NCBI GenBank assembly: GCA_002914805.1 | Contig: JXTB01000382.1 | Coordinates: 133,262-197,261 of the forward strand | Source: Parasponia andersonii | Lineage: Eukaryota > Streptophyta > Magnoliopsida > Rosales > Cannabaceae | Direction: 5' to 3' | Length of the DNA stretch: 64,000 nt | Shown: piece by piece, positions 13,181 through 25,168 of the stretch | Layout of the letters: each line of letters opens with the position of its first letter | How positions within the stretch are numbered: position 1 is the stretch's first letter | The notes under the pieces: model-generated | What the model was told of the DNA's origin: nothing | Database searches by the model: none | What the model saw: the letters and a program-made list of their open reading frames with translations, nothing else | Translations under genes and position numbers: made by a program

Positions 13181-15004
13181 GTATTTATAGAGAGAGACTT
13201 TACTTCGGGGTAAGAACTAAGAAGTGTGTTTCTTTACATTCCTAAATTGAGGTCATCCAATAAGAACGTGCCCTCTTAATGTTGGCTTTCAACGAAAAAT
13301 GATCAAGGGGCCAACGGGTAAGCAAAACAGTATTTAGAGATCCAAATACCAAAGTTAAAATGTTAGGGGGATCAATGTAGGTAATACATATGGAAGACCA
13401 ATAATACAATTTATCATGTTAACGGGGAAAAAAATGGTCATAAAGTTTTACACAACAACCTCTTGTTGGTTGAAAAAGATATAATACTAAACAATTTTCT
13501 TTTAAGCTATGCTCTTTATTCTCTCTCTCTCTCTCTTTCTCTCTTATATTTTTCCTTCCTGGAATCGCAACATATAAGATACCTCATTTTCAAATTGGAC
13601 CTCACATATGTACAAGAAAAATGATTTTTTTAATACATGATATCATCTCCCAAATTAGAAATATTTGTTTTTGAACTTTGATAAAGGAGTGAGGAAATCA
13701 CACTTTGGACGTTAATATTGAAGGTTAGATGTGTACTTGCCAACCAATTAAAGATTGTGCCCACAATCATAAATATTATTTATATGTTGGAATTTTCAAA
13801 CAGCTTACATTTTAGGGATACATGTTTCCAGTAGTTTTTCTATTGTAATTTTTTTTTTTTTTTGATATTGTCAATCGCCCTTTTATAATAATCAGGTCAA
13901 ATAATAAGCAATATTTAATAAGTGATTCCACAACACTTTTATTAAACTCCTAATTTAAAAAAGAGTTAAAACTAACTTTTTATTGACTAAAGGTTAAGTG
14001 TAGAAGTTATCCTAAACGTAAAATCAAATTTAGGTACTAAAAACTGTAATTTAATTAAGCAAAGGACTGAGAATAATGGAACTTGGCCGAGGTTGCATAG
14101 AAATCTAGGCCATTCTAATCAAATCGTATTGAAAATAAATAAATAAGTTGAGACCGTAGCAATAGTCTAATTATATACTTACACAAAGTTAGAACACCCT
14201 TTATTTGGTACACGAGATTTAGATAAATTTTGGACAACAAAATCCGTGTTTTAAACGTTATTCCAAAAGAACGAAAATAATGAGTCAAAAAGGGTAAATT
14301 CGGAAAACTATATATTAGATACTTAGATTGTAGTAATTGAATTGTAATAACCTTTTTATTCAAGTAAAAAAATATAATAAAATCATTTACAAGTCAATGT
14401 GGTGGGATTGCAACTATGACATTAACATTCTAGCCTTCTAGAGCTACAGGGACGTCCGTGATAGCTAGGTAATAGATGAGTTTGGATTTTTTTCAATCGC
14501 AAAAGTCAAAGATTTAAACGACAGACATTAAAAAAAAAATCAAAGACAATGCTAAGTTCCAAGTCGAAATTTCAAGATATATCGCACATTATATGTGGAC
14601 TATATCCTACCAACTATAGTGTGTATCATGCGTTTGTGACTCGTGTATAAATTTCTAGTCGATGACACCTATAAATCCCCTGAATTTCTGGGTTTGATTC
14701 ATGAGTCATGTCCCATTGACCATTTCGTTGTGAGCTCTTTGCAAAGATATATCGTTATAAATTCTAGAATATTAGTATAATACTGACTTTGACTTATTCT
14801 AAGTTCTATCACCATTTCGTTTTTTACTGAGCGAATACTGACCATTTCCTTGTCTTCTTAGCATCTTTGGCCGACTAATTAATTTAATTTTTATCACGAA
14901 AGTTATCAATTATTTGGACTCATTATTCTACTCCCATTTGAGAGCATAGTCCAGTAATTTTATTTTACCGTTCTATAATTTAACAGCTAACATATAAATT
15001 AACA

Positions 15005-15677
15005 CAATCAATGAGACGTGCGAGCTTCGCCCCAGTGGTATAAGAGCATGTGAGCCTTGATGAGAGAAGCACGAATAATTTTTATTAAGTATCTATTTTT
15101 ACGTTCGGCCACATTATTCTATTGAGATATATCTGGATAACTGGTTTGGTAAATTAAGCCACAAGAGTCCAAAAATTACTGAAGTTTAGAACTATGTATT
15201 CCCATCATAACCAATTATTTGTCGGGTTTGAATATCCTTAAATACATAATGATTAGGCTAAAAAATAACTAGACAAGATAAAGTAGTAGTGACTTGAGAG
15301 ACTGCCAAAAAATTATAATCTAAGAAGGGAACAACTAATACAGAATCAAGATGTAAAATATTAGTAAGATGTGATGACCCTTCTCTAATAACTGGGGAGA
15401 TATTACCATTGGCCATAGAGATATAAGTTTGGGAGGATGGGTTAATATTTGAGACTTGTCTAACATCAAATATCATATAATGAGTTGTACCAAAATCAAT
15501 TATCCAAACACTATTCAAAACAAGTATAGAAATAGAAAAGATTTTACCTCCAGTATTTGTAGTGTTACCAATGCTGATGATGTAGGAGTGGCATAATCCT
15601 CCTTTATTTGAGCAACTATTGTAGTAGATGGCTGCTTGGAATTCCGATATCATGTTGGGCCCCACAAATCTAGATAT
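15005..15677 (-). pseudogene. Relic Ty1/copia gag-pol, protease and integrase pieces
   Basis: Decayed copia polyprotein of the oldest element in the nest. On the minus strand 15258-15674 reads through the aspartic protease: WIIDFGTTHYM stands where copia elements have W-I-[VI]-D-S-G-A-T-D-H-M, so the active-site triad is damaged. It continues past ISMANG, LDSVLVVP and LAVSQ to a piece resembling the start of the integrase region (NHYVFKDIQTRQIIGY). It then jumps to the integrase end (IYQTSYPD, VAERKNR, ASLIKAHMLLYHWGEA), so the integrase core is deleted. Several in-frame stops are present. The right edge is the CACTA insertion; the left edge near 15005 is where similarity fades. Confidence 0.85.
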
Positions 15678-16296
15678 CACTACTACAGAAGTTAATTTTT
15701 CATGTCGTTTATAGGATGACGTAATATCTATATCATGTTGCTCAATAAACAACGTAGAAACGGATGAGGTGGTAACTGGTAAGTCTCCAAAATGCTATAG
15801 CACTTTATAAGTGACGTGATATGGGAAGTTACCACATCGTTTATACAAAAGGTGACGCGGTAGGCTAAAATAACTAATAACTTGTCAATTATTTATGGCT
15901 TACCACGTCGTTTGTCATGGGATACCACGTCACTCCTTAGAAAAGCGATGTGGTAGTTTGCATACCACGTCGCTTTTTAACCAAGGGATGTGGTATATTT
16001 TCGTATCTTACCACGTCGCTTGATATAGAAGTAACATGAAATCCCCCTTAACGGAGACCATACACCCTGGATTTATTATAAGTTAGAACCAAAAATGACT
16101 CAAAATAATCTGCAATCAACAACTAACAATCTAGCATACAAATTCTAGCAATCCAATATATAAATTACATTTTTCACATAACTAAGCCCTACATGAGGCA
16201 CCTAAACTAATTGAAATCATAATTCTAGTCACCTAATTAGACTACCAAAGATATAAAATTAACATAAATATATAGGTTAGTAGTATGAGTCACCTA

Positions 16297-16710
16297 TCAT
16301 GATACATACTCCATAGTTTCGAGGTCAATAAATGAGTCATCATCAATGGTGACATTTCGTGGTTCATGTGTAAGCACAATAGACCACTTTTTTTTGTAAT
16401 AGATCATCAACATAAAACACTTGTCTTGCTTGAGTTGCCATAATGAAAGGATCATCTTTATATCCAACTCTATGAAGATCAACTAAAATAAATCCCAACT
16501 TCTCATACTTAATCCCATTATTATTTTCCACCAATTGATATTTAAAACTGGGACTCTAAAAGCATGATAGTCGAGCTTCGATATTTTATGTATCACCCCA
16601 TAGTAAGTCATGTTACCATAAACTGAATTCTTGTCTTTAGCATTAGCAAATTACATGGTTTTAGCCACAATAATAATACCACTATTTTGATTAACTCTTA
16701 TGTCATCACG
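16297..16710 (-). pseudogene. CACTA transposase C-terminal remnant (DUF4216-like)
   Basis: Minus-strand translation with one shift and two stops gives VNQNSGIIIVA, NAKDKNSVYGNMTYYGVI, KLDYHAFRVPVL and KKKWSIVLTHEPRN. The order of NSG, YYG, FRVP and W-S-V-V-L-like blocks is that of the C-terminal region of plant CACTA TnpD-type transposases (DUF4216). An in-frame stop falls before the stretch that reads as a frame-shifted form of the usual D-P-F-I-M-A-[ST]-Q motif. Non-functional. Confidence 0.8.
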
Positions 16711-16739
16711 TGAGATAGTGTTAAGACGACAATCATTTA

Positions 16740-17004
16740 CGATGAAAGATTCGTGCAAAATATACATATTTGTCGGACATATCTATCTCATTCATATACA
16801 AAGGTCCTCTTACATCACCAAGTGTAATTTTTTCATATTACCACACTTGATATATGGACATGACATCATATTAGGATCAAGAATATTTTCAATAGCAAAT
16901 TTCAAAAAATGTTCCACTCCTTCCTCATTCTCTTTTGTCAATCTATTTTTCGTCATCCAATTTCTATCCATCTTATCTAAATTTTTGGAAAAAAAAATCG
17001 ACAA
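16740..17004 (-). pseudogene. CACTA transposase N-terminal remnant (Transpos_assoc)
   Basis: Minus-strand frame starting near 17004 reads MDRNWMTKNRLTKENEEGVE, then FLKFAIENILDPNMMSCPYIKCGN. This is the transposase-associated domain found at the N-terminus of plant CACTA transposases, with the D-R-x-W-M and C-P-x-x-K-C-x-N blocks. A stop follows, and a further in-line piece (MR.IDMSDKYV) runs to about 16740. It joins almost directly to the C-terminal remnant, so the central transposase core (Transposase_21 region) is deleted. Family assignment is firm; function is lost. Confidence 0.8.
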
Positions 17005-18245
17005 AATCTCCTCTTATGGACTAACCCTTCCTATAAATAAACATTAATACAACCATTCTAAATACCATAATCAATTCAATCTCATATACCACTATTTCTC
17101 AATCATATCATTTTCGATGTGAATATATTAATATAATTGCCCAAACATATTCACATTTAAGGTATTAATATTTTATACAAACTTTCATCCACTTACCAAA
17201 CATCTATTTGATATAATTATCTCTAAATTAATAATAATTAAGTACATTATAATCGCATTAACTATATTCAAGAGTTTCAACCCATAAATCATCAAAACCA
17301 AACACTATCTAAAAAAATTATTATATATTCTACTAACCAAGTCTCAAAACTTTATATTTATCTCTAAATTGACAATACTCTATGATAATATAATCAAATT
17401 CATCACTAAAATTATATTAACTATACTATAAAATATTATAAATATTACATATTATCACAAATTATAATCTAATATATATCAAAAAATCCTAACATAAATT
17501 GTACAAAGTCCTCTCATATAATAATTACTAGTATAAAGGAATTAATTTAAAACCTAAAATTTTAATTCAAACTAACTAAAAAAATAATTTAAAAATTGGA
17601 AAAAATAGAAAAAAAATCGAATAAATACCTAAATTGCTCAAAATAATATGTTTGAAGCAAAAATTGAAGGAGAATCCACAATACTGATCAAGAACAAACC
17701 TAATATACATAAAAAAACAAAAAAAAATAAAGGCATAATGGTCAAATTTTGCAGTGGTGAACTGAGAAAATTTAAAATCCTTCTAGAATGAAATAGATCT
17801 ATAAACACTTACAAATCTGAGAAGAAAATCCTATAATAGTGTTGAGTTTGTCAAAAGAAAGAAAATGTAACAAAAATCACCTAAAATGGTGGTGATTTGG
17901 CTGGAAAACTCGAAAGTGGCGATGAAGAAGAAGTTTTCCTGCTCTCAAGTTCTATCAGGGCCGAGAAAGAAGAAGTGTTGGAAACCACGGCGGTCCCAGC
18001 TCTTATATGTGGCTATCACATCGCTTCTGGTTGAGCAATGTGATATGTGCTAAACAACATTCTATGTCGCTCTTACCAGAAGCAATGTAGTATAAATCAT
18101 GCCACGTCACCTATTTGAAAAGCGACATGGTATCATTACTTACCAAGTTGTTTTTTCTCCCACGTAATGTGTTGTACAAACCACATTATTTTTCTCGACA
18201 AATGACGCAATTCAAGAGATATTAAACGTCATTTTTTTAGTAGTG

Positions 18246-18300
18246 TATCTAATAAGTTCAAAGCAACGACTTTTTGAATGGCCTATTTGATTGTAATAAG
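18246..18300 (-). pseudogene. Relic copia zinc knuckle between two insertions
   Basis: A 55-base sliver of the oldest copia element lies between the CACTA element and the next insertion. The minus strand reads YNQIGHSKSRCFELIRY, the second half of a CCHC zinc knuckle. Joined across the CACTA site with one TAT removed it continues LDLWGPT, as copia gag does. Joined across the ATAAG site it is preceded by KCTY. Confidence 0.88.
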
Positions 18301-19885
18301 TGATGGTGTTAGCTGGAATAAATTTCCAAAAAATATTTCCATAAAATCATTTTCAAGAATACCATAGTTTTGTAAAATCAAAAAATGCAGCGGAATTGGT
18401 CGTTTAAAATATTTCTTTTTACAAAATATTTCGGATCGTGATCTAACATAAATTAACTCTTGACCTAGACAAGAACAATACCTAGATTCGCTCCACAATC
18501 TTCTCGTCTTCTCGGCTATTCTTGAAAGCCGTTTAATTGATCCAATGGGTGGCCACCTTCTTGATTCCCAACAAAGAGATCCGTAGATGAACAAGAAGAC
18601 AATCTCCTCGAACCGATTTCTCCGAGATGACCGAAACACTAAGGACAGTAAATCCCTAGTGGTGGCTGATTTTCTCTGCTCTCTCTCTGTTTTTCATGTG
18701 ACACTCTCTTCTCAATGGGATGTTTCATGTGTAATACTTATATCTGGTTGCTAGAGAACTTTTCTCTTAACTATAGAGAGATTAGTAAACCCTAATGGGC
18801 TTATTGGGCTTGTTGAGCTCAACTGATCATCAAATAACTATTGGGTTTTAATTTGAGCTAGACAGGGGATCAGATGAATCCATAAAGCCCAAGCTCCAAT
18901 GAACCATATATCTACTATCATAATTACCTTGTCCATTAATATTAGGGCACACCACTGTAGGCCTAATATTGAACTCACGGACTAAATGTTATTTATTTTC
19001 TGTGAAGCTTATTAACAATTAATTAGCTTGATCCATTTAGCATATATTATACTTGTAGACATACCCCCAATACAATGTCGTATTAGTAGGGTGAAATTAC
19101 CGTATTACCCTTCTAGTACATATTTACCTTTGAGTTGACATTTTCAATCTAATGGATAATAGTTGACTATAGTGTTTGTATCTGCTTATACCAATACAGT
19201 CAAATTCACATAGTGAATACCCGGGCCCTAGTTTATATTATCCAAATACTTGAAAAAACTCAAAGTGACATCATATGCATGGTGTCCATCATAAAAAACG
19301 TTCTACACATTTCGTATACTTTATCTTCCAAGATACCGGAGTTCGAACCATAAATTGGAACTAGTCCTTTAATAACTCAAAAAGATAAAATATATGAAAG
19401 TAAGTTCGTTAATCACTAGGATTAAGGTCTTTTACAATAGTGCTAGATTAATAAAATTAGAAATTGAGTCACGGCACTTAATCTCAAATTCGAATTCACT
19501 AAGTCCTATTCGATGCTGTTATAACTTTCTTATAACACACTAGTGTTTCTATTCGAAAACTCACTTCGATAATTAGAGACTTCATTAATTAAATAGATAA
19601 CACTACATTCTATGGTATAGTAAAGTATCTTATCTTTAATATGTAGAATGCAAACAAATTAATTTAGACATAATGAAATAAAGTATCTAATGTCTCTCAC
19701 ATATGAACTCATCATACGAATAATTCTTTATTACTCATTTTCATGTCTTGGAATCTTTTAGATGTTTATATAAGATAAATATACACATCACATATATATC
19801 AATGGGACATAAATGAAATAGAAATTCATAATATGGAATTTATTAATAGCAAATAGATACTAAATAATCCAATAATTATTGTTTA

Positions 19886-20097
19886 TGAAGAAAATATTTT
19901 TAAATTAGATTATCTTTTAGAGGCTTGGACATCCTCTATAAATACAGGAAATCAACAGGCTCAAAAAAAGAAACAAATCCTATCCTAATTAAGGCAAAAT
20001 ACAATCTGATTTGATCATAATCTACAGCTTATAATCTATACTAATTACAAAATACAAATCTACATTAAATAAAAAAATATACACGTGATCTCCAACA
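19886..20097 (-). repeat. 3' LTR of the nested copia element
   Basis: 212 bases, TG to CA on either strand, matching 24911-25121 along its full length. Landmarks shared with the partner are AGATTATCTTTTAGA, CCTCTATAAATACAGG and CACGTGATCTCCAACA. On the minus strand it begins TGTTGGAGATCACGTG. Confidence 0.95.
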
Positions 20098-20109
20098 CTC
20101 TCCCTCAAG

Positions 20110-20934
20110 TGGATGCAAAAATATTTGCATTCCAAGCTTGTCTATTAATTGATTGAACTTTCTTCCTTGCAAGCCTTTTGTGAGAATATCTACTAGTTCG
20201 TGATCTGATTATACAAAGAGTGTGCATATAAGACCTGCTTCTAATTTCTCTTTAATGAAATGCCTGTCAATTTCCACGTGCTTAGTTCTATCATGTTGAA
20301 CAGAGTTGTGGGCAATGTTAATAGCTGTTTTGTTATCACTATATAACATCATAAGGTCAAACTTTATCCATAAATCAGTAAGGATAATTTTTAACTACAA
20401 TAACTCGCATAATCCCTGAGCCATAGCTCAAAACTTTGCCTCTGCACTTGATCTGGCAACTATAGCTTACTTTTTACTCCTCCATGTAACTAGATTTCCA
20501 CCAACAAATGTGTAGTATCCTGTAGTTGATCTTCTATCACTAATTGACCCTGCTCAATCAGCATCAGTATAAGCTTCAACTTTAAGGTTTTCATTTTTCT
20601 TGAACAAAATTCCTTTCCCGGGGCATCCTTTAATATATCTCAAGATACGATGCACAACATCAAGATGAGATTTGATAGGAGCATGCATGAATTGACTTAC
20701 CACACTCAGAGAATAGGCGATATCTGGTCTTCTATGTGAAAGGTAGATTAATTTTCCCACGATTCTTTGATACATTCCTCTATCCACAGATTCTTTTTCC
20801 TTTATTTCTCTCAATCTATGATTAGCTTCAATTGGAGTATCGCTGGGTTTACTCCCAAGCAAACCTATTTCCTGCATAAGAACTTGGACATATTTCTGCT
20901 GGTTCAAAAAAATCCCTTGCTTAGATCTGGCCAC
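20110..20934 (-). pseudogene. Copia RNase H and reverse transcriptase end, broken
   Basis: Minus-strand frames read MARSKQGIFLNQQKYVQVLM, RRPDIAYSLSVVSQFMHAP and VEAYTDAD, then beyond a stop GSISDRRSTTGYYTFVGGN and SDNKTAINIAHN. These are the end of copia reverse transcriptase and its RNase H domain. Several stops interrupt the frame, one right after TDAD. Confidence 0.88.
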
Positions 20935-20989
20935 TTCTATTCCTAGGAAATATCAGAGTTTTCCTAGATCTTTAATTTCAAATTCTTTT

Positions 20990-21845
20990 GCAAGATATTC
21001 TTTTAGTTATGTAATTTCAATGTGATCATCTCCAGTGACGATTATGTCATCAACGTACACAATTAATGTTGTGATCTCCCACTTCTTGAGTGTTTGAAGA
21101 AAAGAGTATAGTCTTCCTGACTTTGGTAGAAATCCTTTTTTAGCATGGACTTTGTAAATTTTTTGAACCAAGCTCTTGGGAATTGTTTCAAGCCATTAAG
21201 AGATTTTTCCAACTTACAAACTTTGTTTCCTATTGAAGTCTGCCAATACCCTGGTGGAATATTCATATATACTTCTTCTTTCAATTTGCCATGTAGGAAT
21301 GCATTTTTAATATCAAACTAATGTATTGGCCAATTACAATTGGATGCTATTGACAGTAGGACTCTGATAGTGTTCATTTTTGCAATTGGTGCAAATGTTT
21401 CAAGATAATCAATTCCGTAGGTCTGGGTGTACCCCTTTGCAACCAATCTAGCTTTATGCCTTTCCAATGACCCATCAGCCTTGTATTTATTTGTGAAGAT
21501 CCACCTGCATCCTACAACTTTCTTCCTTTGTGGCAAATCAACCAGTCGCCATGTGTGATTTTTCTCTAAAACCTTCATTTCTTCGGCCATAGTGTCCCGC
21601 CAAGGTTTTAGTTTGAGTGCCTCATGAATAGATGATGAAATTTCCTGTGATTTTATATGAGATAGAAAAACACAATACTCGGGGGAGAGATTTTTCAAGG
21701 AGACAAAGTTAGACATAGGATGAAGAGTACATGAACAAACCCCTTTTCTAAGTACTATAGGAAGATTAAGATCATTAAAAGGAGTATTTTCAGCTGAGTT
21801 TTGAGAAATTAGATTATTACCTTCATCACTTGATGCGAACTCCAC
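20990..21845 (-). pseudogene. Copia reverse transcriptase, broken
   Basis: Frame 21318-21845 includes WRLVDLPQRKKVVGCRWIF, RHKARLVAKGYTQ and ETFAPIAKM, the classic N-terminal blocks of copia reverse transcriptase. The next frame, 21063-21284, carries LNGLKQFPRAWFKKF, and the catalytic YVDD motif lies at 21046-21057. Stops separate the blocks, so no full enzyme can be made. Confidence 0.92.
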
Positions 21846-22353
21846 AATTAGACGTGCTGGCTGAAGTATGGGTTGTTTTCTCCTTGAATATACCTGTGAA
21901 AATAGAGTTTTGGATTTTAGACTTAAAATTTGATCTTGATTTTCACACGGATTTTGGGGAACAGTAGCAGGGATAGTGGGAACTGGTGCTGATTCTTGCT
22001 AATTTTTTGGTTGATTGACAATATGAACAAATTCTAATTCTGGCTGATTGGAATTTTCCACATTTGAGGCGTGATTTGGGACAAAATTTGGAGTATCTTC
22101 CTATTCAATCTTCCACCACTCTACATCCTCGGCTGCTGATTTTATCTCCCCCTGAAGATTGATTTCGAAAAATGGTTGACTTTCAACAAATGTAACATCC
22201 ATAGATACATATGTTTTCTTGGTTAGTGGGTGGTAACATTTATACCCCTTTTTTGTGGATGAATACCCCAAGAATACACATTTTATAGCCCTTGGATCTA
22301 ACTTTCCCTATGTAAGACTCTGGTCATGGACATATACATTGTACCCAAAAACT

Positions 22354-22752
22354 TTAGGAGGTAGGGATCCAATACCTTGGAAATTTGGAAATAGGTTTTT
22401 TAATCTTTGAATAGGTAATTGTATTTGGAGAACCCTTGATGGCATTGTATGAGGCAGTGAGAATAGCTTCCCCCCAATAGGTTTTTAGAACTTTCATTTG
22501 GAACAAAAGAGCTTTGACTACTTCCAATAAGTGGCGGTTTTTCCTTTCAATAACTCCGTTTTGTTGGGATGTGTTTGTGCAGGATGAGTGATGGAGAATT
22601 CCCTCTTTTTCGAAATATGTGTCTAACTCTTGATTGAAATATTCTTTCCCATTATTAGAATGAACAGTTTGAATCTTAGTCCCAAATTGATTTTGAATGA
22701 ATTTACGAAATAATAGAAAAATGGAAACAACTTCAGATTTAGATTTTATCAA
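22354..22752 (-). pseudogene. Copia integrase core, broken
   Basis: Reads KIQTVHSNNGKEYFN and SQQNGVIERKNRHLLEV, the second half of the integrase core. The usual S-D-N-G motif holding the second catalytic aspartate is SNNG here, so that residue is lost; the glutamate region QQNGVIERKN is retained. Flanking frames are interrupted. Confidence 0.88.
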
Positions 22753-22983
22753 ATAAACTCATGTTAATCGAGTATAGTCATCTATGAAAGTAAAAAACCA
22801 ACGAGAACCAGAGATATAAGCAACACGTGATGGTCCCCACACATCAGAATTAATAAGACTAAATGGAGATAAAATTTGGTCGTTTATTGGAAAAGAAATA
22901 CGATGATGTTTTGTAAGTACACAAGATTCACAATGAAAAAAAACTAGGATCGACGTATTTAAATAATTCAGAAAATAACTTTT

Positions 22984-23538
22984 TCAGAACAAAGAAAGAA
23001 GGGTGGCTAAGTTGATTATGCCATAGTAAAATGATATCTGATGAGTTGTATGAGAGACAAGTCCATGAGATATATTTTTGCAGGTAGTATCTAGGTAGTT
23101 TATCCCATCTTTCAGCCTAACATGCCCAATCATCTTCTCCATACCAAAATCTTGAAAATAACAACCATCTGATGTAAATACAACTGAACAGTTTAGATCT
23201 TTAGTAATTTTCCCAATAGATAACAGATTGTAAGATAATTTTAGAACATATAAGATAGACTTCAAAGATAATGATGGAGAAATTTTTATATCTCTCAAGC
23301 CAGCTACGGAAGAATAAGTTCCATCAGCTACTCGAATTTTTTGTTTCCTAGAATTGGGCACATAATGGTAAAAAAAATCAGAATGATAAGTCATATGATC
23401 TGATGCACCTGAATCTACAATCCAAGTACTTGGCAAACACGATTTTTCAAGCACAAGACTAGTTTTACCTGTCTGGGCAAGAGAACAAGAACCTGGAATT
23501 GAGTTTGAATCTGTTAACGAGGAGTCTAGCTGTTTCAA
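22984..23538 (-). pseudogene. Copia aspartic protease region
   Basis: Contains WIVDSGASDHMTYHSDFF, the copia protease active site with an intact D-S-G-A motif, and further on ILYVLKLSYNLLSIGKITK, also typical. This is the best-preserved part of the polyprotein. Confidence 0.9.
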
Positions 23539-23636
23539 TAGCTTTTAGAGTCTTTCTATGTCACTCTTGTTGAGAGAATCTCCCATTTTGAGGTCTTCTA
23601 CTGTCTCAGTTTGATGTGCTTGCCTACTTTTTTGAC

Positions 23637-24531
23637 CTAGTCCAGTTTTGTTAGGATTTTCAGCTTTCCCAATGATCTCTTTGAAGTTTTCAGGTTTTCC
23701 ATGGAGCCTCTAACATGTGTCCTGAGTGTGGCAGGGGCTCTGGCAGTGATCACACCATCTCCCATCCTTGTCTTTAGTCTTTCTATTAAATTTCCTTGAG
23801 GTAAATAAGGTTGAGTTATCAACAGCAGTATTATTGGTATTTCCAGTGGTTCCTCTCATTAATTCCTTGTTGCCTTCTTCACTGCGTATGATGGCAAAGG
23901 CTTCATCTAAGTCTGGAAATGGTTCCTTTTCAACAACTCGATCATTAGCTCGATCATATTCTCTATTGAGTCCAAAGAGAAATTGATATACGCATTCTTT
24001 TTCCAGCATGTCCTTCAATTTCTTCATATTGATTGCACACTCCATCTCAGTTTTTGATAAAGATCTAGTTCATTAAAGAGTCCTTTGAGTGTACTATAGT
24101 ACTCTATAACTCTAGAATCTCTATGCTTTGTGTTGAGAATCCGTCTTTTGATTTGAAAAATTTGGGAATCAAATCCTTCCTTTGAATATATCCGATGAAC
24201 CTCTGCCCAAATATCCTTTGCTGTAGGAAAGAGAAGATAAGCTTTACTTATCTTGGGTTCCATAGAATGCCACAGCCACGCCATCACCATAGAGTTTTCA
24301 ACTTCCAAAGTCTCGTAGGATGGGTCATCTTCCGCTGGTTTTACTACCTTTCCATATACATACTTATATTTTCCTTTACTTGTGAGGGTAACATTGGCCG
24401 ATTGAGACCACTCCGTAAAAATTTAATTTGACAGTAGAAATCTTCAACGTTAGGTTTTCGGAATGAACAATCATATGAGATGATTGGGCTGGAGTTGATG
24501 AAGATCCAGTGGGTTTAGATGTCTCAGCCAT
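23637..24531 (-). pseudogene. Copia gag with zinc knuckle, broken
   Basis: The likely start is ATG at 24531 (MAETSKPTGSSSTPAQSS, then SENLTLK), which stops early. The frame 24024-24308 reads VMAWLWHSMEPKISKAYLLF and EYYSTLKGLFNELDLYQ, as in the UBN2 gag domain. The frame 23710-24045 holds FLFGLNREYDRAND and a knuckle WCDHCQSPCHTQDTC that retains the CCHC spacing. Stops separate the pieces. Confidence 0.88.
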
Positions 24532-24898
24532 GGTTCAAAAAGGAAAAAAAAAAGGCAAAAAGATCCGGTGGGTTTAGGATAGGATGACGAATAGATGAGA
24601 GAAAGAAAGGATTACTCGATAGCAGATAAAAAAATACAGGGAAAAAATAATGAAATTTTGGTTAAAGCCAATGAACATTCAGCAATATAATGCTAAAATG
24701 GTTGAGATAAGGATTTGGACGATGAGGGCAGCAACGAAGGTTGATGGAAATGCTCTGTTTTTGCTCTGTTTTGGTTCCGAAAAACAGAGGAAAAACAGAG
24801 TTCTTAAACCAGTACTGAAGACTGACAAAAAATGCTCTGTTTTGGTTTCGAAAACCAGAGAAAAAAGAGTTCTAAATGGTCCAAAGAAGGTTAATTGA

Positions 24899-24910
24899 GC
24901 TCTGATACCA
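24899..24910 (-). other. Primer binding site, initiator tRNA-Met type
   Basis: The minus strand reads TGGTATCAGAGC directly after the 5' LTR. This is the standard plant retrotransposon primer site for initiator methionine tRNA and fixes the minus-strand direction of the element. Confidence 0.92.
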
Positions 24911-25121
24911 TGAAGAAAATATTTTATGTCAGATTATCTTTTAGAAGCTTGGACGTCCTCTATAAATACAGGAAATCAACAGCTCAGAAAAAGGAAACAA
25001 ATCCTATCCTAATTAAGACAAAATACAATCTGATTTGATCATATTCTACAACTCATAATCTACACTAATTACAAAATACAAATCTATATTAAATAAAAAA
25101 ATATACACGTGATCTCCAACA
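24911..25121 (-). repeat. 5' LTR of the nested copia element
   Basis: 211 bases matching 19886-20097 with scattered substitutions and small length changes. It ends TTTTCTTCA on the minus strand right before the primer site. CTCTATAAATACAGG inside it lies on the strand opposite to transcription. Confidence 0.95.
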
Positions 25122-25168
25122 GTTTATAGCATCTAAATAATAAACTACTATAGGATATTATTCCAACA

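Larger units (their letters stand above)
10263..15004. other. Gene-free spacer 5' of the transporter
   Basis: The first 350 bases are the transporter 5' UTR and core promoter. The rest is strongly AT-rich and holds no frame I can assign. It contains long T and A runs, a CT-rich microsatellite near 13519-13546, and one copy of a diverged dispersed repeat at 12981-13180. Short frames such as those at 12448-12630 and 14115-14363 look like chance. Confidence 0.6.
15675..18248 (-). mobile_element. CACTA (En/Spm-type) DNA transposon, internally deleted
   Basis: The element proper runs 15678-18245 (2568 bp). It begins CACTACTA and ends TAGTAGTG, so the first eight bases of both ends are exact inverted repeats. 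It is flanked by the 3-bp target duplication TAT (15675-15677 and 18246-18248). Both subterminal regions are crowded with direct and inverted copies of a motif like TACCACGTCGCTT (15820-16025 and 18005-18190), typical of CACTA elements. Transposase remnants read on the minus strand at 16810-17004 and 16297-16710; the catalytic middle is missing. It cannot move by itself but could be mobilised in trans if a relative is active. Confidence 0.9.
19886..25121 (-). mobile_element. Ty1/copia retrotransposon with both LTRs
   Basis: 5236-bp element transcribed on the minus strand: 5' LTR 24911-25121, 3' LTR 19886-20097, target duplication GTTTA at 19881-19885 and 25122-25126. The primer binding site TGGTATCAGAGC (initiator tRNA-Met type) abuts the 5' LTR, and a purine tract TTGAGGGAGAG precedes the 3' LTR. 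The domain order gag, protease, integrase, reverse transcriptase, RNase H is that of Ty1/copia. Coding is broken by many stops and shifts. The LTRs differ at roughly a dozen or more positions by eye, so the insertion is not recent. It sits inside the 18301-25168 element. Confidence 0.95.
18301..25168. mobile_element. LTR-type insertion (likely solo LTR), split by another element
   Basis: Bounded by TG at 18301 and CA at 25168 and flanked by a perfect 5-bp duplication, ATAAG (18296-18300 and 25169-25173). After removing the nested copia element at 19886-25121 and one copy of GTTTA, about 1627 bp remain (18301-19885 plus 25127-25168). The terminal GGATATTATTCCAACA mirrors the inner start TGTTAGCTGGAATAAATTTCC imperfectly. 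No coding domain and no internal repeat of the ends was found, so a solo LTR of a large-LTR retrotransposon fits best; a non-autonomous element is the alternative. Boundaries are strongly supported because excision restores the host copia reading frame. Confidence 0.8.

Noticed and set aside
15013-15065. tRNA-like stretch with GAGCTTCGCCCCAGTGGTATAAGAGC
   Set aside because: No cloverleaf could be drawn, and the minus strand reads through as a copia integrase piece (ASLIKAHMLLYHWGEA).
18283-18639. 118-codon minus-strand frame
   Set aside because: It starts inside the LTR-type insertion and crosses the insertion boundary at 18301; no domain is visible.
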